64,000 nucleotides of DNA from Heloderma charlesbogerti (GCA_026122225.1 JANEZZ010002679.1:558001-622000), one strand, 5' to 3'. Numbered from the stretch's first letter, positions 11,101-26,100 are shown. Notes: generated from the sequence alone by a model not told the origin. A program made the numbers and translations.

Positions 11101-14100
11101 ATTTTGAATACTTATAAAAACTGCAGATGGCAGGCCACCTCAGAAGAGGCATTCCCCTTTGGCTCACTGTCACACACAAAGAATGTTTCGAGGTAGCACA
11201 TACTGCAACACATGCATGCATCACCTAAAAAGAAAGGCTTTTTTCTTCACAACTGTTGATTTAATTAATTTGTATGCATTTGTATATAACTGAATAAAAC
11301 TCATGAAGTTAAGAGTCCTTAACTGGGTGAGAGCCCAAATTACAATCAAACAACAGCATGATGCTATTAGGAAATATGTCTTAAAACATTTAGAAGCCAA
11401 ACTGTGCAAGTCTGGTTATTTCTAAAAATAGGGAAATTTCCCAAAATGATAAAAGGGACAGACTAGAAAGTTTAGCACACAGACATGGATTGTTAAACAT
11501 GTTACAAAGCATATAATTCTATAATCTACCTGTTTCTTTCCCCTTATTTTGGGGTAATTCGTAATTTTATAATCAGCCAGAGTACAGACTACAGCAAGAT
11601 TCCACCCACTACCCCCCATTCAACACACACTCCAAATGACACATTCAAAAGCAAATGTATTTCCATATTTCACACTAGAGTAAAAAATCATATAATTCAT
11701 TCTTAAGATCAGAGATAACAGGGTGCTGTATCATACTTAAGTATAGTCTGATCAACCTTATGCACAAATTTGTTGTGGCAGAGTTATACTGAAGTGAACC
11801 ACAGTTCTAACAAAATCCAGGATAACCCAGGGATCCCTGTAGCCCCAAGAACAAGGACACCTTTGTACATGCTACCCCTAGAGAGCATTTTATAGCAACC
11901 TACTTGAATATCAGCACAGATCAGAACTACTTTAAACATCTAACCAATCAAAGGTAGCTCAATTGTCTTTAGAATGAAAGATCTACATTTGTTTTTGTTT
12001 TTAAATTATGCTATTTAAAATTAAATGCTAAAATTTGCTTATTCTATGAATTCTTAGAAAAGGCTGTATATTAGAAGGTTTAATCCAGCTCTCATCTTGC
12101 TACATATTGATTTTACAGTGTCTGCTTGATAGGATAAGTTGGGGGGTTTCAGACTATAAACTACACACCTGTCCTAGCTTTCAAAGTAAAATTAAGACCA
12201 GGATATTCCCCACAGTGTCCATTTTTGTCCTCAGTCTCAGGGAACAAACTGATTAAATGAAAACTTAAGGAGATGAGGTTTTATGCTTTTATATATACAC
12301 TGTTCTGGCACAATCTCTGACTTGACAAACCATAGTTTTCATCAACCAATAAACCATGTATCAGAAACTATGGTTATGAAATAGAAGAACTGAGAAAATT
12401 AATAACATATGTTAAGAGCAAATGAATTAGTGGAACTTTCTATTTAGTAGAACTTCCTGGGTCCATATTCGCATGTCTGTTTTCCGAAGTCATTGTCAGA
12501 GGCTCTTCAGACAACACAACACTCTGGAAGAGGAGCAGGGAGGGTGTCCTGGGGAGACTAGGCTTGTTTCTGTCATGATAAACACAGCCTGCATGTTGTT
12601 CTTTTCTCTTCTCTGTTCCCTGGCACAACTCATCAAATCATAGGCATTTTCTTTTTTTACCATTCAAAACAAGTAGGCATTAACTTTCATAGTCAAAGGC
12701 AAACTTTGCAAGCAGAATATTGCAGATTTGTCTTTTTATTTTAAAAAAATCAGGATTCAGTCACAACCACGAGATTCTACTCTAAAAACTCATACCCTGT
12801 ACTCTAAAACATTACAGCCATGCGGCTTTCTAACACAGTATTGCTGTGTTACATACGGCTTCCAATAATTAATTTCACTATGAATGATGTGAGTTTTCTG
12901 GAGAATTTTGAACTAGAAAATCGACTGGGGTCTGATTTAGCGCATCTGATGTTTAATAAACAAAAACTGAAGTATACCATATTATATATACAACATGTAA
13001 AATTATATCACATTCTTCCAATAGACAAATATTGAACTGCATTATTTTACGAGGGGATATTCAATAAAGTGCACTTAACATGGTTTAAAATATGAATCCT
13101 TTGTCAATATAAACATGGACTGTATCGCTCCTGTCTTGGGGTCAACTGTATCTCAAGAAAGCCATACAACTAAAATACCTGAAGGAAGAAAATGGAAGGA
13201 AGTCTGAATTATCTGTAACAAATCTCACAGACCTTGAAACCATAAACACACACACACACACACTCTACTCAAGCAGCCTGCGCAGAATCACATTTCACAA
13301 CTGCATGAGTTACACATGAAGGGTATATGAAGAAATGGTTACATGAAGAAAACTGTTGCTGTGACTTTCTGTTACGCATCACCTACAGAGATTATACCTT
13401 CCCCTTTCCTTAGTCTCATCAGTGGCTGGGCCTAAGTATTTCAAGGCTGCCTCATGATATTCCAGACAAGCTACCTATGTTGATCAAACTCCAGACTCAG
13501 TCTGGAGTTTGATCAACTCTAGACCCAGGTCTATTAGGATGAGACATATTTTGGAATGTTCACATCATTTTGGGTTGTTTAGCTTAGAAACAACATAGTC
13601 ATTAAGGGAGCAACTCTGTGTCCCCTGGACAGTGTCTGGGGGACATAGGATTTTTTGGTTTTTTGCCTCCATGCTTGAAGACAGGGCTCCAAGCTTGGAG
13701 CCAGGAAACTGAGCTCCCCTCCCCCTTACAGCCAGCATGGAGACAACTGTGTCAGCTGCCTCTCCGTGGTCGGTAAAAATAGTGCAAAGATGGGGGAAAG
13801 GAGGGCTTCCTGGGGGCAGGGGTGGGTCGCTTACGCCTTTTCCTATTGCTGCCCTAGCCTCCTTCCCTCCCCCTCTCTGAAGCCTGTGCTAGATAGGCAA
13901 AGTCTACCTAATATGCAGCACGGGAGGTGCAAGGCACCTCCCTCTCTGCATAGGATACTTGAAAGTCTCCAAGTTCAGGGGCTTACGAGTACCCAGGGCA
14001 CAATCCATAGCACTGCACCATTAAGGAATGTCCAATATATAAACAAAATTGGCCATCCTTTGACCACGGGTCTTGAAGTGTATGTGGAGACCATCTGTTC

Positions 14101-17100
14101 ATAGGTGTTCACATCACCTTTAATTAAATTACAATAAAGAATTATCTCAGTTCTGGTCTGAGATTGCTACAGTGTTATGCACTGAGAAGGGAGAATCATT
14201 GTCTTGCCTTTCTTTGGCATATAACTTACAAGTGTCGTATCTTGGAAACAAAAAATGCTGCTGTTGCCACAATCGGATCTCTGGGCAAAGAATTCTGGGA
14301 GGATTTTTGGTTTAGATTTTCGATGTGCCAGAGTAAAGTTTTTCCTAGCTAATCCTTGGGCTAGTGGCACAGGAGTGAAAACATTATCAGTTGTTATACT
14401 CTGTTCAGAATCCTATGTGTTGTTAGTTTCTCAACCATTGTCTGGCCTAGGTTTTGAGCTGCCTGGGCCTGGCTTTTTACAAAGATGCCAAAGGGCAACA
14501 CTCAGCAACTTAATTTGCAAAAATATTTCAGTGAACAGAAGAAAGTATTTATCTAAAAGTCCTTGATTGAGAGTTGCCATTAAGTCTGGACACCTGCTGA
14601 GGTGAGGGTGTAGATAGCTTGTAAACAACTGAAGATGCAATGGACATCACAGTGACCTCAAAAGTCAATTCATAAGTTTTGCACAAAATGATAGCTATGA
14701 TGAAAAAAGAGGTTCTAACTGGAAGAAAATGTTTAAACAATTCAAGCTTTTAAAAGGGTTTTGTACACCTATGGGGTACTATTGAACCCTGATACCATTT
14801 GTACTGATGCTAAGGAAAGTGAATGATTTGTCTATTATGAAAATAGACAAAATATTGTTCCTTCACCCTGTATGTTCCTCTCACAAGAAGTGGAAAGAAC
14901 ACTCACACAGCTCTGCTAGGAACAGTCAGTTGAAAAAAATTACAAATCTGAAACTGCTCAATTTAACTGATAATTAGATAGCAAATTTTCCATGGAAAAA
15001 TCAAGATAATATGAGTGTTGATGGTGCAACTGGTACAATTTCCTTCAGGATGGGATGTAACCCAACTGTGACTCCTGATAGTTCCATAATTATAATTAAT
15101 TCAGTATGTGAGCCTTATATGGCTAAAAGAAATGCTAAATTTTGCATAATTATATTAAATTCTGACGCATATTTCAAGGTTATGTAATACTTTAGTCCTA
15201 AGTCACAACTGCTCAAACAGCAGTTTCAAGATTTCTAAAATTGAGACAACATACTCAAAACAACCTCAACTTCCAGTGCCTGAAGTATCTCTTTACAGCC
15301 CTCATTCTTTTTTAAGTGTGTATGCACAACACTTTTAGGAATAAAAAGAATACTGAATTCCTATTCCTAGATTAAAATTTTGAAGTAAGCACTAGAGTAT
15401 AAACTATGAATTACCATGATAGTGCAATGCTAATAGTTCACAGTGACGTACTAGGGAAAACCAACATATTCAGCTATTTCTGTCTCTCCAGCACACACAT
15501 AACTCCGCACTACTAAATGGTACTCTTAACATTTTAGCGCCCTCTAGTGAAAACAAGTCAATTTCACCAAAACTGCAGATATTCTACAAGAAATGCAATA
15601 CCTTAATTTGAATCTATCATTTAAGGGGTTGTATGCAAGACTTACAGAACCAGTTTTGTGAATAAATACAGTTACTCTAACACAGCTGCATCTGGCAAAT
15701 GTAGCTATGCTATATCTGTATGGGAATCTATACTAAACATGGCAGGATGACATAACAGTAGAACCCAAATTAACTTGATTCAATGGCAATATACAATACA
15801 TTTAAACTACATATTGTGTATTATTTCCAGAGCCAAGTCCCCACATTTCAACCACAAGCAACAATTACAGATGAAGCTTTACAGGTTTCGACTGCTGGAT
15901 GAGATTTCTCCCCTCTCTTCTGTGAAAGCAGAGCAGAGCCTCGATTATATTGTAGTTGAAATCTTTATTTAGTAGCCTCAAAATACTATTCTGTATCCCC
16001 TTGAGAATTGGAGCTAGATTATATAATCACATGTAGTTTGAGGTTTCAGGCCTGGTTTTGGTCTAGAAACCGTCTTGGTATTCCTGATGGATGACCTATG
16101 CCAGGAGACAAACAGTGGGAGTGAGACCCTATTGATGCTCTCTGGACTAAAATCCCAAGACAAAAACAAAATACAACTTAGCTCACATTGCTGAGAAAAC
16201 AGTAAGACAGAGAACACCTGTCACAATATTGCTGCTGTGGTGGTTGAAAAGAAACTTGGCAGGAACTGCAGAAACATCTCAGCTCTAGAACATTCCAGCC
16301 AAGGATCTGCAGCGCTGTAGAACGTGTGTGTGAGAGCGAGGTATAGAGAACATGAACAACCTTGAGCTTAGACTACTGCACTGCATTTCATGGCCCTGCC
16401 CTCGAAGATGGAAACAGAAACTGCAGATGGCTCACAGAAACAGAATGCAGTTGAAAGAGTATCTTGCCAGTATAAAGAGAACGTCATCTTTGCACTGAAT
16501 TCAAAGTGCTGACTTTAAAGCTCTAAAAACCTTAGGTCCCAAGTACCTAAAGAATGCCTATCTCCAAATCAACCTTCCCAGATGTTAAGGTCATTTACTG
16601 ATGCTCTTCTTCAGGTCCTCCTCACACTCCTGGTGAGGCAGATGGTGATCAGGCAGAGCATTTTTGGCTGTGGTGATCCATTTGTGAAACTCTCTCTAAG
16701 AAGCTTGCCTGACATCTACACTTATCCTTTGGTATCAGGGAAAACCCTTTTTATTCTCCATAGCTTTTTAGAAATTTTAGATCTCAGTTTACTGTTTTAA
16801 TCAGCATTTTATTCTAGTGTTTTTATGCTGATCATATTTTAGATTTTACTGAAATTTTTTATGAAAACCATCCTCAGATTTTCTTTTGATGAAGGCCAAT
16901 ATATAAATTTCCTAAATAAATAAAAAAAGAAATTTTTTTCCTAAATAAATAAAAAAAGTTTTGCAATGCTTTTTCCTAACAAGTAATCCTGGGGGGCTTC
17001 AATCATAGAACCAGTGGAGGAGGGGGAAGGGTTTAAAGGTTTTCCCTTGCCAGATATGTCTACTCCCACATGCCCAGCCATGCTGCTTTTCCACCCACTG

Positions 17101-20100
17101 GGAAATAGTTACGGGTTCCCATATTAAACAACTCTGCACTTCCTAACTCTCCACTCAAGATTCTACTGGGTGCTTTTTCTTGGAAAGGTTAGAATGAGAG
17201 AAAAACTGCCAAAGAGCCAGGTGTCATGCATGACCCAGACAAAGGATGACTCTTCAGATGAAGACCCTGAAACCATGCAGTCTAAAGACACTGTGGGTCC
17301 TCCTGACAGTAGTGATACTGCAGGGACCCCCAGCATCTGGGAGAAGCTACACATGGTCCTCCAAAAATGGTGGAGTCTAATGTCAAGGTCCCCTGACTGA
17401 GGAGCTTCATACCTTCCTTGTAGAATCAAGAGGAGGATGCCAAGCATCTGTCCAGCCCTAAAACATGCTGGTGCTAGAAGGTGAAGGCACAGGCCGCCAC
17501 TCAAAGGCAAAGTGTGCCTCAAGCCCGTTAGCAAACAGAGTACTCGAGAGTGGTCTCCTCAAGAACAAGGGTCTCCTTGGCAGACTCTGAAGCCAGGTCT
17601 AACAGCTTGCAGCTGTACCTGGCTGTGGGCTGAGAGACTTGACTAGATAAGTTCTTTGCTATTTCCTGCAGTTTGCTCCAGGACTGTACTTGGCCCAGCC
17701 ATAGCAGGACCAAGAAACCACCAACTGGTGGTTATGGGGAAAGGGGGTGAAGTTGAGGGAAGGAGTTGTGGCCTTCTAGGGGCTCCCAGAGGGCCCTGGC
17801 TGGATTTGGCTCCTGGGCCTGAGATTCTCCACCCCTGGCTTGCAGCATCCTAGAGGAGAGCATGGCTGGCTGGCTGAAAGCCTGAACAGAAGCACTCCTG
17901 CTTGGTGGTGATACAGTGCAACATTTTGTTGCGGGCCCACTTGTTACCTTTATGCTGTTACACTTTATTGTGTAAACAGATTTCCTATTTTGTTTTTAAA
18001 GCAGCCAACTAATGGACCTAGACTCTCTTGTGATAGATCTGTCTCTGATAAGACAGGTGGGATTCAACAACTCACCAAGTTACGGACTCTGCAGTCTCAC
18101 CGTACTTTCCTAAAATAAACTGATATTAACCTCTGTATTTAGGGTTTGACAAAACCGATCAGTTCAGCTATGATCACCACGCAGGAGCACAGAAACTGAT
18201 AAAAGGTGCAAAACACAGCATTCTGAATTTGCAACTTGTAATACAAAACAAACTGGTTTTGTTGTCGTTGCAGTTAACAAACTGTTTAACAAAGCTATTC
18301 ATTGAAAGTCATCTTGAGAGAAAAAGCAACTTTGCATTTTACTTATTTATTTCATTTATATCCCCACCTTTTCCCCTCTCATAAGGAACCCAAGGCAGCT
18401 TACATTGCCATCATCCTTGCCATATTATCCTCACAACAACCCTGTGAGGTAGGTTAGGCTGAGAGTCGGTGAATGGGCCAAAGTCACCCAGTGAACTTCA
18501 TGGCCAAAAGCAGGAACTAGAACCCAGATTTGCCAAGTCCCGTCCAAAACACTAACCACTACTCCTCTCTGTTAAAAACAGTGTAGTAATTATGACCATC
18601 ATAAGACAAGGCTCAGCACTAGAAATAAGCAAGAGATGGGACCCAACAGTGACATTCTTCTGGGATCAAATCCCACTTGGCCCCTCTACTTTCTGCCTGA
18701 AGTCCATCAGCAGCCAGCCCATTTAGCTGATGGAAGGAGACAGTGACAGCTAGTGCCTGCCCCCTAGACCATGTATATTTAATACTACTACTCTTAGCCA
18801 GTTGAGATTTCTCCTTTGAAAAAAGGCAGGATATAAATATGGAAAAAGTGGCATGTATCTGGCAAACTAGTTTATTCTTTTTTAAAAAGTTACCTTGGTT
18901 GAAAGAACTTTGAATGCACTTTGTTCTGGAACTATGGAATGAAGAAGATGAAGCTTTAAATTGTAGTCTTCCTCTGAGGAAAGCTTCACCAATGCATTTA
19001 GCTGTGAATATAAAATGTATCAGAAGCAGACACAAGAAAAATATAGGCTTCCTAATGTTCACTTTATCTCCCAGGGAAAATGAATGCAAAGAACTTTCAC
19101 TAGGAACTTCTAATTTATGTCAAACATAAGACAGGAATTTCAAATGGCAATTTATACTGCATTATTCAACAGTTAATTCAAAGTGTGCTAGAAAATAAAG
19201 GGAAGATTAATGTTCTTAGCCATCAAGTAGGTACTCAGAAAGCTGTTATGTCAGTTTGATATGCATTCTTTAGGTAAAGAATTGCATAACTGTAGAAAGT
19301 TTCCAAGAGCCATAAATAATTAAATGGTCAAACGACACATGGCTTCCTTTTCTTGCTTTATGCTTCACATGTTTTCATACCCAGCAAGATAGATGTGTGA
19401 ATATTAAGTAGCAATTCACAGAATATTTGATTATATGTCCAAAAATAGATACCAAACTATAAAGCAAGTATAGTCGCAATATAACTACCAAAAACAGGGA
19501 TGCCAATAATTAAAGCTAGGACTTCTTTGAAAACATTTAATGAGCATTTATATTGTGAGATACAGAATATAAATATTCAATAATATATGCACTAACATTC
19601 ACTTCCCATCTGTACTGCTACTCCCCACCCTATATAGCAAGCATCTGTTGATTTTTGTCTTATGCTGTAGTCGTAAATACACCCTTTCTTGGAAGCGACG
19701 TTATCAGTGAGATGTCTTTCCTAGAAAGTACATTTAGAATCCAGGTGTATCACTTTCAATCTGAACTATATGTATACATTACCTCTTTCTCTGAGAACTG
19801 TATGTTTACTTCATCCTTCTTTGCATTCTTGATCATAATAGTCACGATTACATGAGATTCTGTTTGGTACCAATCATACCTTTAAAAAAAAGTATTTTAG
19901 TTTTTGTGAATATTCCAATCTCATATCCTGAACAGTTACAGACTTCCCTGCCAGTCCCATTCCCCCATGTTAATGGCAAGAAAACCTGAACTCAGTCTGA
20001 AGCTTGCATACCTGAATGCCCCTTATTGTTTTAAAGATTTGGATTTGCACATAGATAAACATTTCTACTCCATTAAATTTAGCGTCAGCCTTTATTATAC

Positions 20101-23100
20101 TACAGACCAGGGGTGGGCAACATGTAGCCCTCCAATAGGTTGGCTTACAACTCCCATCAGCCCTAACTAGTCAATGGTGAGGGATGATGGGAGTTGTAGG
20201 CCAAAATATCTGGAGGGCCACAAGTTGCTCACCCCTGCTACAGACCAACAGCTTTCAAAATGGGCTGGTTCAGATGCCCAGTTTGAACACCCTTTGGAAA
20301 TCACAAGAATAAAGCACAGAAAGCCTTGGGCTTGTGTGCTCCCCCTCTGGCTCGGAACCGAGGAGTTGATTTGTTTTAATTAACCACAGCTAAAGTTAAC
20401 CAGTTTGGCCTAAATTCGACCCCCCATAGTGCTAAAAATGCCAATTTCTTGTCACCACCAATCCTGATGTTGCAGGGTGGTTGGGGTCGCGCGTGGCATG
20501 CAAGCCACGTGTTGCCCACCCCTGCCCTAGAGATGAAGCACTAATTACCACTGGTATTCCTTCTGAGGACAAGGCTTTGGGCATAAAGCTAGAAGGAACA
20601 GTGCTTTGTTCCTATGGAACTGCATGCTCACTTTGGAAATAAAGGATTAATCAAGCCCCTACAACCACAGTCTTGAATGGAAGATACAGAATTCCTTCCT
20701 AACCAAAGACACCAAGTTTGCCTACCCTTCAAGCTGACAGGATAGCAGCTAAGAACATCACCTTCCAAGAAAGCTTCCAGAGTATTTTCCTCTTAATAGG
20801 TTTGAAAGGCTATTAAGACTTCCGGTTTGGGACCGATGTAGTCCTGGCAGCTTCCATGGACTCTCTGTGGAGCTTTCTCAAACAGCTTTTTAAAAAAGTG
20901 AAAAACCTTTTCACCTCCCCCCTAGAAATTAGGGGGGGGCAAGGCAAATAGCTCTGGATTTTTGCCTGGAGTAAGGTAACCCCCATCCAATAGTGGAGGA
21001 GCTGGATGCCAGGGTTTTCCCCAGGGCTGTACCAACGCGAAAAGCTGAAATGAGACTCCTATTTTATAGGAGAAAATAGGGCTGGCATGTTCCATAACAA
21101 TATATCCTGCAAGAAAAATCAGCAACCTACGAGAGACGATTTAAGAACTTTGAACAATATTTGAGATCATCTGAGGACCTGTGAGATTTATTGGAGAAAA
21201 CTATGGCTGAACCGAGGCGGCAAAAAGGGATTGCTTCAACACCTGCCACAACTCCTGTGTCAAAGGTGCCAAAAACAGAAGATTTAGCAGAATTATTTAT
21301 GATGATGAAAACTCTATCTTTGCAATTTTCGGGACTAGTTCAAAGGCTGGACTTAATTCAAAATTCCATCGCTGTTATGCAGGGAGCCGTGGATTTAATT
21401 AATGCGTCACAGAAAAAATGGAGTCCAAAATTAATGAGCTTGAACACCTAGTGGCAAGAAATGAAACTACGACACAAGTTATTTGTAAAAATATATCTGA
21501 CAGAATCCCTCAATTGGAGTAAAATATACTCCAAAGAAGTATGAATACGAATCTATACAAAGAGAGCCAACATACGTATAGTGGGGATTAAAAGGTTGTC
21601 TAATGATGTGGAATTGTCTACTTTTGTGGATAAACTTTGAGCCAGATTTCGTGTGCCAAATCCTAAAGGGAATGATTATACAACTGTAGTTCAATTTGCA
21701 AAAGTCTCCACAAAGTGTTATATCCTGAATTTGGCAAAACAAGCTGGAAGCCTTTCCTGGAGACAGGATAGAATTATGCTGTTCCCAGATTACATCAAAG
21801 AAGTGGCGAATAAAAGAAGGCAATTTATCGAAGCAAAGAATCTGGCAAAACAAATGAACTTACAATATTACTTAAAACATCCTCCTACACTTTGTATTGT
21901 GTCTGAAGACCAGATGAAGAAGTTTACAAATCATGAAATGGCGGAGGCTTGGTTGAATGTTAAAATGCGTGAGAACTCTGTCACAATTCCATGAAATGGA
22001 ATTTCTAAACAAGTACTGTTAACTGCTTGTGTGTAGCTTTCATGATCTAGGCTAACTCAGAAGAAATGACTTTATATATATTTGTTTACCTTTATGTATT
22101 CTTTATTATTATTATTATTATCATCATCATCATCTCTCTTTCTCTTTATGTATCTTCTTCTATTTTATATTTTAAAATAGACAAAATATGTAGTATAAAA
22201 ATATTATTGACTGTTGAAGATTTATCTTAAGTTTTATTATTATACAATACTATACTCTCTCTTTTTGATTACTATTATTATTATTACTAATATTCAGGCT
22301 TTTGGGAATGAAGTGTAGAACTGCTGCGTTGATATAAAATATTGTTTTACTAGATTGTATAATAGATATAGTTTTTTGAAATAGAATACCATTGGAGGTT
22401 GGGAGAAGTTGGAGTTATTTTTCTTTTTTCCTTTCTTTCTTCTCTTTGTGATATTATGGTGTCCTAACTAAAATATTGTATGGATGAGAACTGAAGTACT
22501 GAATAGGTTGTTGGTAATTTTGGTAGTGTTTATAAAGATAAATTACATAAAAATATATTCCAAAAAAAGAGAAAGGCTGTTTGGTGAGGGTTTTAAGGAC
22601 CAGATTCCAGAAGGGAAATCTATGTGGAATTGGGAGAGGAAATCAGAAGGTTTGCTGCAGGAAACATTTGAGAACGGAAAGTTTTTCGCCTAGATTACCC
22701 TGAATGCTGTCCGAGGCTGCCACCTACCTCTTCAAAGTATGGGGAACACAGGCCCCACTCCAAGAAAATCTAGCATTGCCATGGATGCAATTATATCCCC
22801 AATACTTTCTTCCGTAGTACCCTCATGTTGTTGACAGCTTACAAAAAGAATGGCAAAATCACATCTGATGCATATCCTTGATCTCCAATTGCTTCTGCTC
22901 AATTTCCAGGTAATCAGTCAGAGCCAGTCCAACTCCAGATGGAGAACAGGCCCCAGCCTCAGGGGTCAGTTCTCCATCTAGAGTTGGGCTGGCTCTGACT
23001 GCCCATTAGGTGGCCTTGATGGGTTATAATAGACCAGCAGCTCCTTGCCAGAATTAGGTAATGGGTTGGAATCCAGTTCCATAAGCAGTAATAAGACCAT

Positions 23101-26100
23101 AATGAGAATTCTGTCAGAATGGGTGTCAGCTTTAACTGTTTGTGGGACTTACAGACTCACCAGGTCTCATCTCTGGGTTAGTTATGGGAGCAAGGGCTGG
23201 AAGGGGAAGTGTCATATGACAATAATACCAGCCCAACTTCCTTCTGCCCTTGTGAGCACACTCCCTTAGTTTAGCACCTATATTCTTGGCCACAATGCAG
23301 CCAATCCACCCCAGGAACTTGGGTTGCAGGATTTCCCTATAATGACTGCGTGGAATTCGCGCGGGAGGTGGGTGGGGGGGTATTTGCATGTTATTAGAGA
23401 ACCACAACATTGTTGAAGTAACAAGGAGGAGCCTCATTGCAGACTTAATGCTTAACACACAGAAGCTGTTGGGCCTAATCTGGTCAGACTAAGCACCCAC
23501 CAAATCTATTCCATCAAGGCAAGGGAAGCAGATGGAGGGAGGTCTTTGGATGGATGTTATTTTGGGAGTTTGGGGTTAGCAAATGACTTTAATAACTTGA
23601 AACACAAGCTAACTGCTCTTCTTCATATAGACAGATAGCCACGTACTGGAAGAAGCCCTCTCTGGAAAGGGATGTTTGGATGTCAGCTGAGCCAACCCTG
23701 TCCTGCCTGCTCTCTTACAAGAACAAGAACAGCGTGTGTACCAGAATCCTCTGCAATGCTCAGGGTTCCATGCAGGATACTTCAGTGTTTCTCAGTGGAC
23801 AAGTCAACATGGAAAAGTTGAAAATCGCTGATCTAGGTTAAACCCTTGGTCCTAAATACATGTATTCTTAAGTCATGACGACTGCACTGCACAGTTCACA
23901 GCCTGGGTAGAGACATGAAGGCCCAAGAAAAAGCTGGAAGAATTCGGGGGGGGGGGGCTTTTTTGTTTCCATTGATGGTTTTTGTTTTTTCCAAAAAAAT
24001 CATATACTTTTGGATTATTATTTTGTTTTAGAATTTAGGACAAAATATTTATATACTGTTACCCAGCCTTTACTCCCCCTGCCAAAAAATACGATTTCTA
24101 AAAACTATATAAGAAGAAAACTTTTATAGAAAGACTAGAGATGTAAAATGTCTGGAAATAATGAAGCCATGGGGGAAAGTATTTTTTAATCCTCTCTGTA
24201 AGATTCCCAGCATAGTTAGTTCTTTCATTCCTTATTAACATTATTGATCTAAAGTATATTTTACTGATAGACATTTATGCTCCATTTCCCAACATGTGAG
24301 AAGAGTCACCATTGTACGTTCTTGACAGTAAATGTACATTCTTGACAGTTTGAGTTTTGTTCTATAGGGTCCTGTGTTTCTGATGCTAAGGCAGTCATTT
24401 AATGTAGTTTTAATCTATTCAGACAATCAATAATTACAAATTTACTAACTGAATTTACTTTTAAATATTTTAAAATACAATGATAATTTTATCAGCAAAC
24501 TAAGTCATACATAAAATAACTTCAGGAACAGGAAGGCTGCTTTATGTTCCTACGGCTTCCCTCCCCAACCTGGTGCCCTCTGGATTTTTGGACCACAGTG
24601 CCTAGCATTCCTGACCATTGGCCATGCTGCCTGAGGCTGATGGGCACTGAAGTCCAAAATATCTGGAGGGCACCAGGTTGGGGACAGCTGTCTTAAAGCA
24701 ACTAAGTGACCTTAGATCTGTAAAGAGTGGTAAAAAAAATAAGTATTTCTTATTTTTCAATTTTTCTCAAAATTTCAGCTTTTCCTGGAAAAAAACAATT
24801 TTTTTCATGGCCTCAAAAATTCTGGAATTTTTACATCTCTACCCCTGGGCTGTCAGGAATGGTTATTCTCTATAAATATATAGCTCATACACTTAGCTTT
24901 CAGTCAAATAATTCAACTTGAAGGAGTTCAGCATAGAAAACAAACAAACAAATCAACATTTTGCTGGGTGATGTTAAGCATGCCACTCTCTTAGCCTTAG
25001 TCCGTCTTCTGTCAAATGGGAATAATACTAGCTGAGTACATTACAGAACTGTTGTACAAACTATTATATATACAGTGCCATCAGTGTATATGGCATATCA
25101 CCAAGTTTCATAGGCAAAACAGACATATCCCTGCCCTCAGGAGCTTATAATTGAACACAGACAATGAGCAAAACAGAGGGAGGAACAGTTACATATGTTT
25201 AAAGCTTAAAGTTACAGGTGTAAATAAGGATTAAAGGGATACATCAAAGGCACTGCAGAATAAGTTGGTTTTCAGAAAAGATCTGAAGGAATATAGAGAG
25301 AGGTGACCCCATGTACATGTGTGAGGCAGGACATTCATTCATGGGGAAGCAAGGGAGAATTGATGGGAGTCATTTAAGGGAGCAGTATACCTTTGACTGG
25401 CCAAGGGTGGTAGAGCTGGCTTAGTAGGGAACAAGAACCAGTTACTGAAATTCTGTGAAGTGCTCTGTACATTCTTAAGTATTATATAAATGCTAAGTAC
25501 CATTTTAGCGAATGTTAAAAAAGAAATCTTACTTGATCTTAGATGGCCGTGACTGGTGTTCCAAAATCCGAGTGTCAGCCATTATAATGAAAGATATTGG
25601 AGAGTTAGAATAATATACCATAGTTTTTAAACCCAATGTTTGTATATTTTCACATTACATGCAATTAGAGTAGTACTTAGCAGTTATCTGTGATGTCCCT
25701 TGTCCATGAAAAGAAACAACAGACCTCAAGAAGAGAGCCACATAAAAATATCACAGATATGATTTAAGATATTTGGACTGAGGGTAAGCCCAACCTGTGG
25801 GGAGGGCCACTCCCTACACTTACCAGACTGAGGTGAGGAGGTTGCGAGTGGGAAGGAAAAAACGGCTAGAATAGCACATTCTAGCAACCACGCACCCAAT
25901 CACTGCAACTGTTCACACCACTCCAGTTGGCTCCTTCTTCATCCCCTCCAAGGCCCTCAGCCTGGTAAGCACACAGGACTCCGTAGCGAATGTTGAGATT
26001 CTCCCAACAAGATGGGCAAAATGGTTCCTCTACAGCCAGTTCTCCCTTCCCAAAGTAAGGACGGCTATCTCCCTCCTTCAGCCACAACAAAAAAGAGCTC

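Larger units (their letters stand above)
20812..22570 (+). mobile_element. HAL1-like L1 element (ORF1 only)
   Basis: The 8-bp duplication gaaaggct flanks the element at 20804-20811 and 22571-22578. The 5' end starts attaagacttccggtttggg, like an L1 5' UTR. ORF1 follows, then about 580 bp of AT-rich sequence with (ATT)n/(ATC)n, and an A-rich end (acataaaaatatattccaaa). There is no ORF2. The structure matches the half-L1 (HAL1) type known from mammals. An internal deletion of a normal L1 is the alternative. Confidence 0.75.

Noticed and set aside
17170..17400. Acidic plus-strand frame ([15 protein letters not shown])
   Set aside because: Short, intronic, no family match and no sign of a start context. 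Kept only as unidentified sequence.
18550..18561. tRNA gene suggested by A/B-box motifs
   Set aside because: The boxes belong to the tRNA-derived head of the Sauria SINE. No cloverleaf is present.
25546..25565. Alternative exon 7 acceptor at the CAG before TCACGG
   Set aside because: It would be AG, but the phase is wrong: joined to exon 6 it reads into a stop at once.
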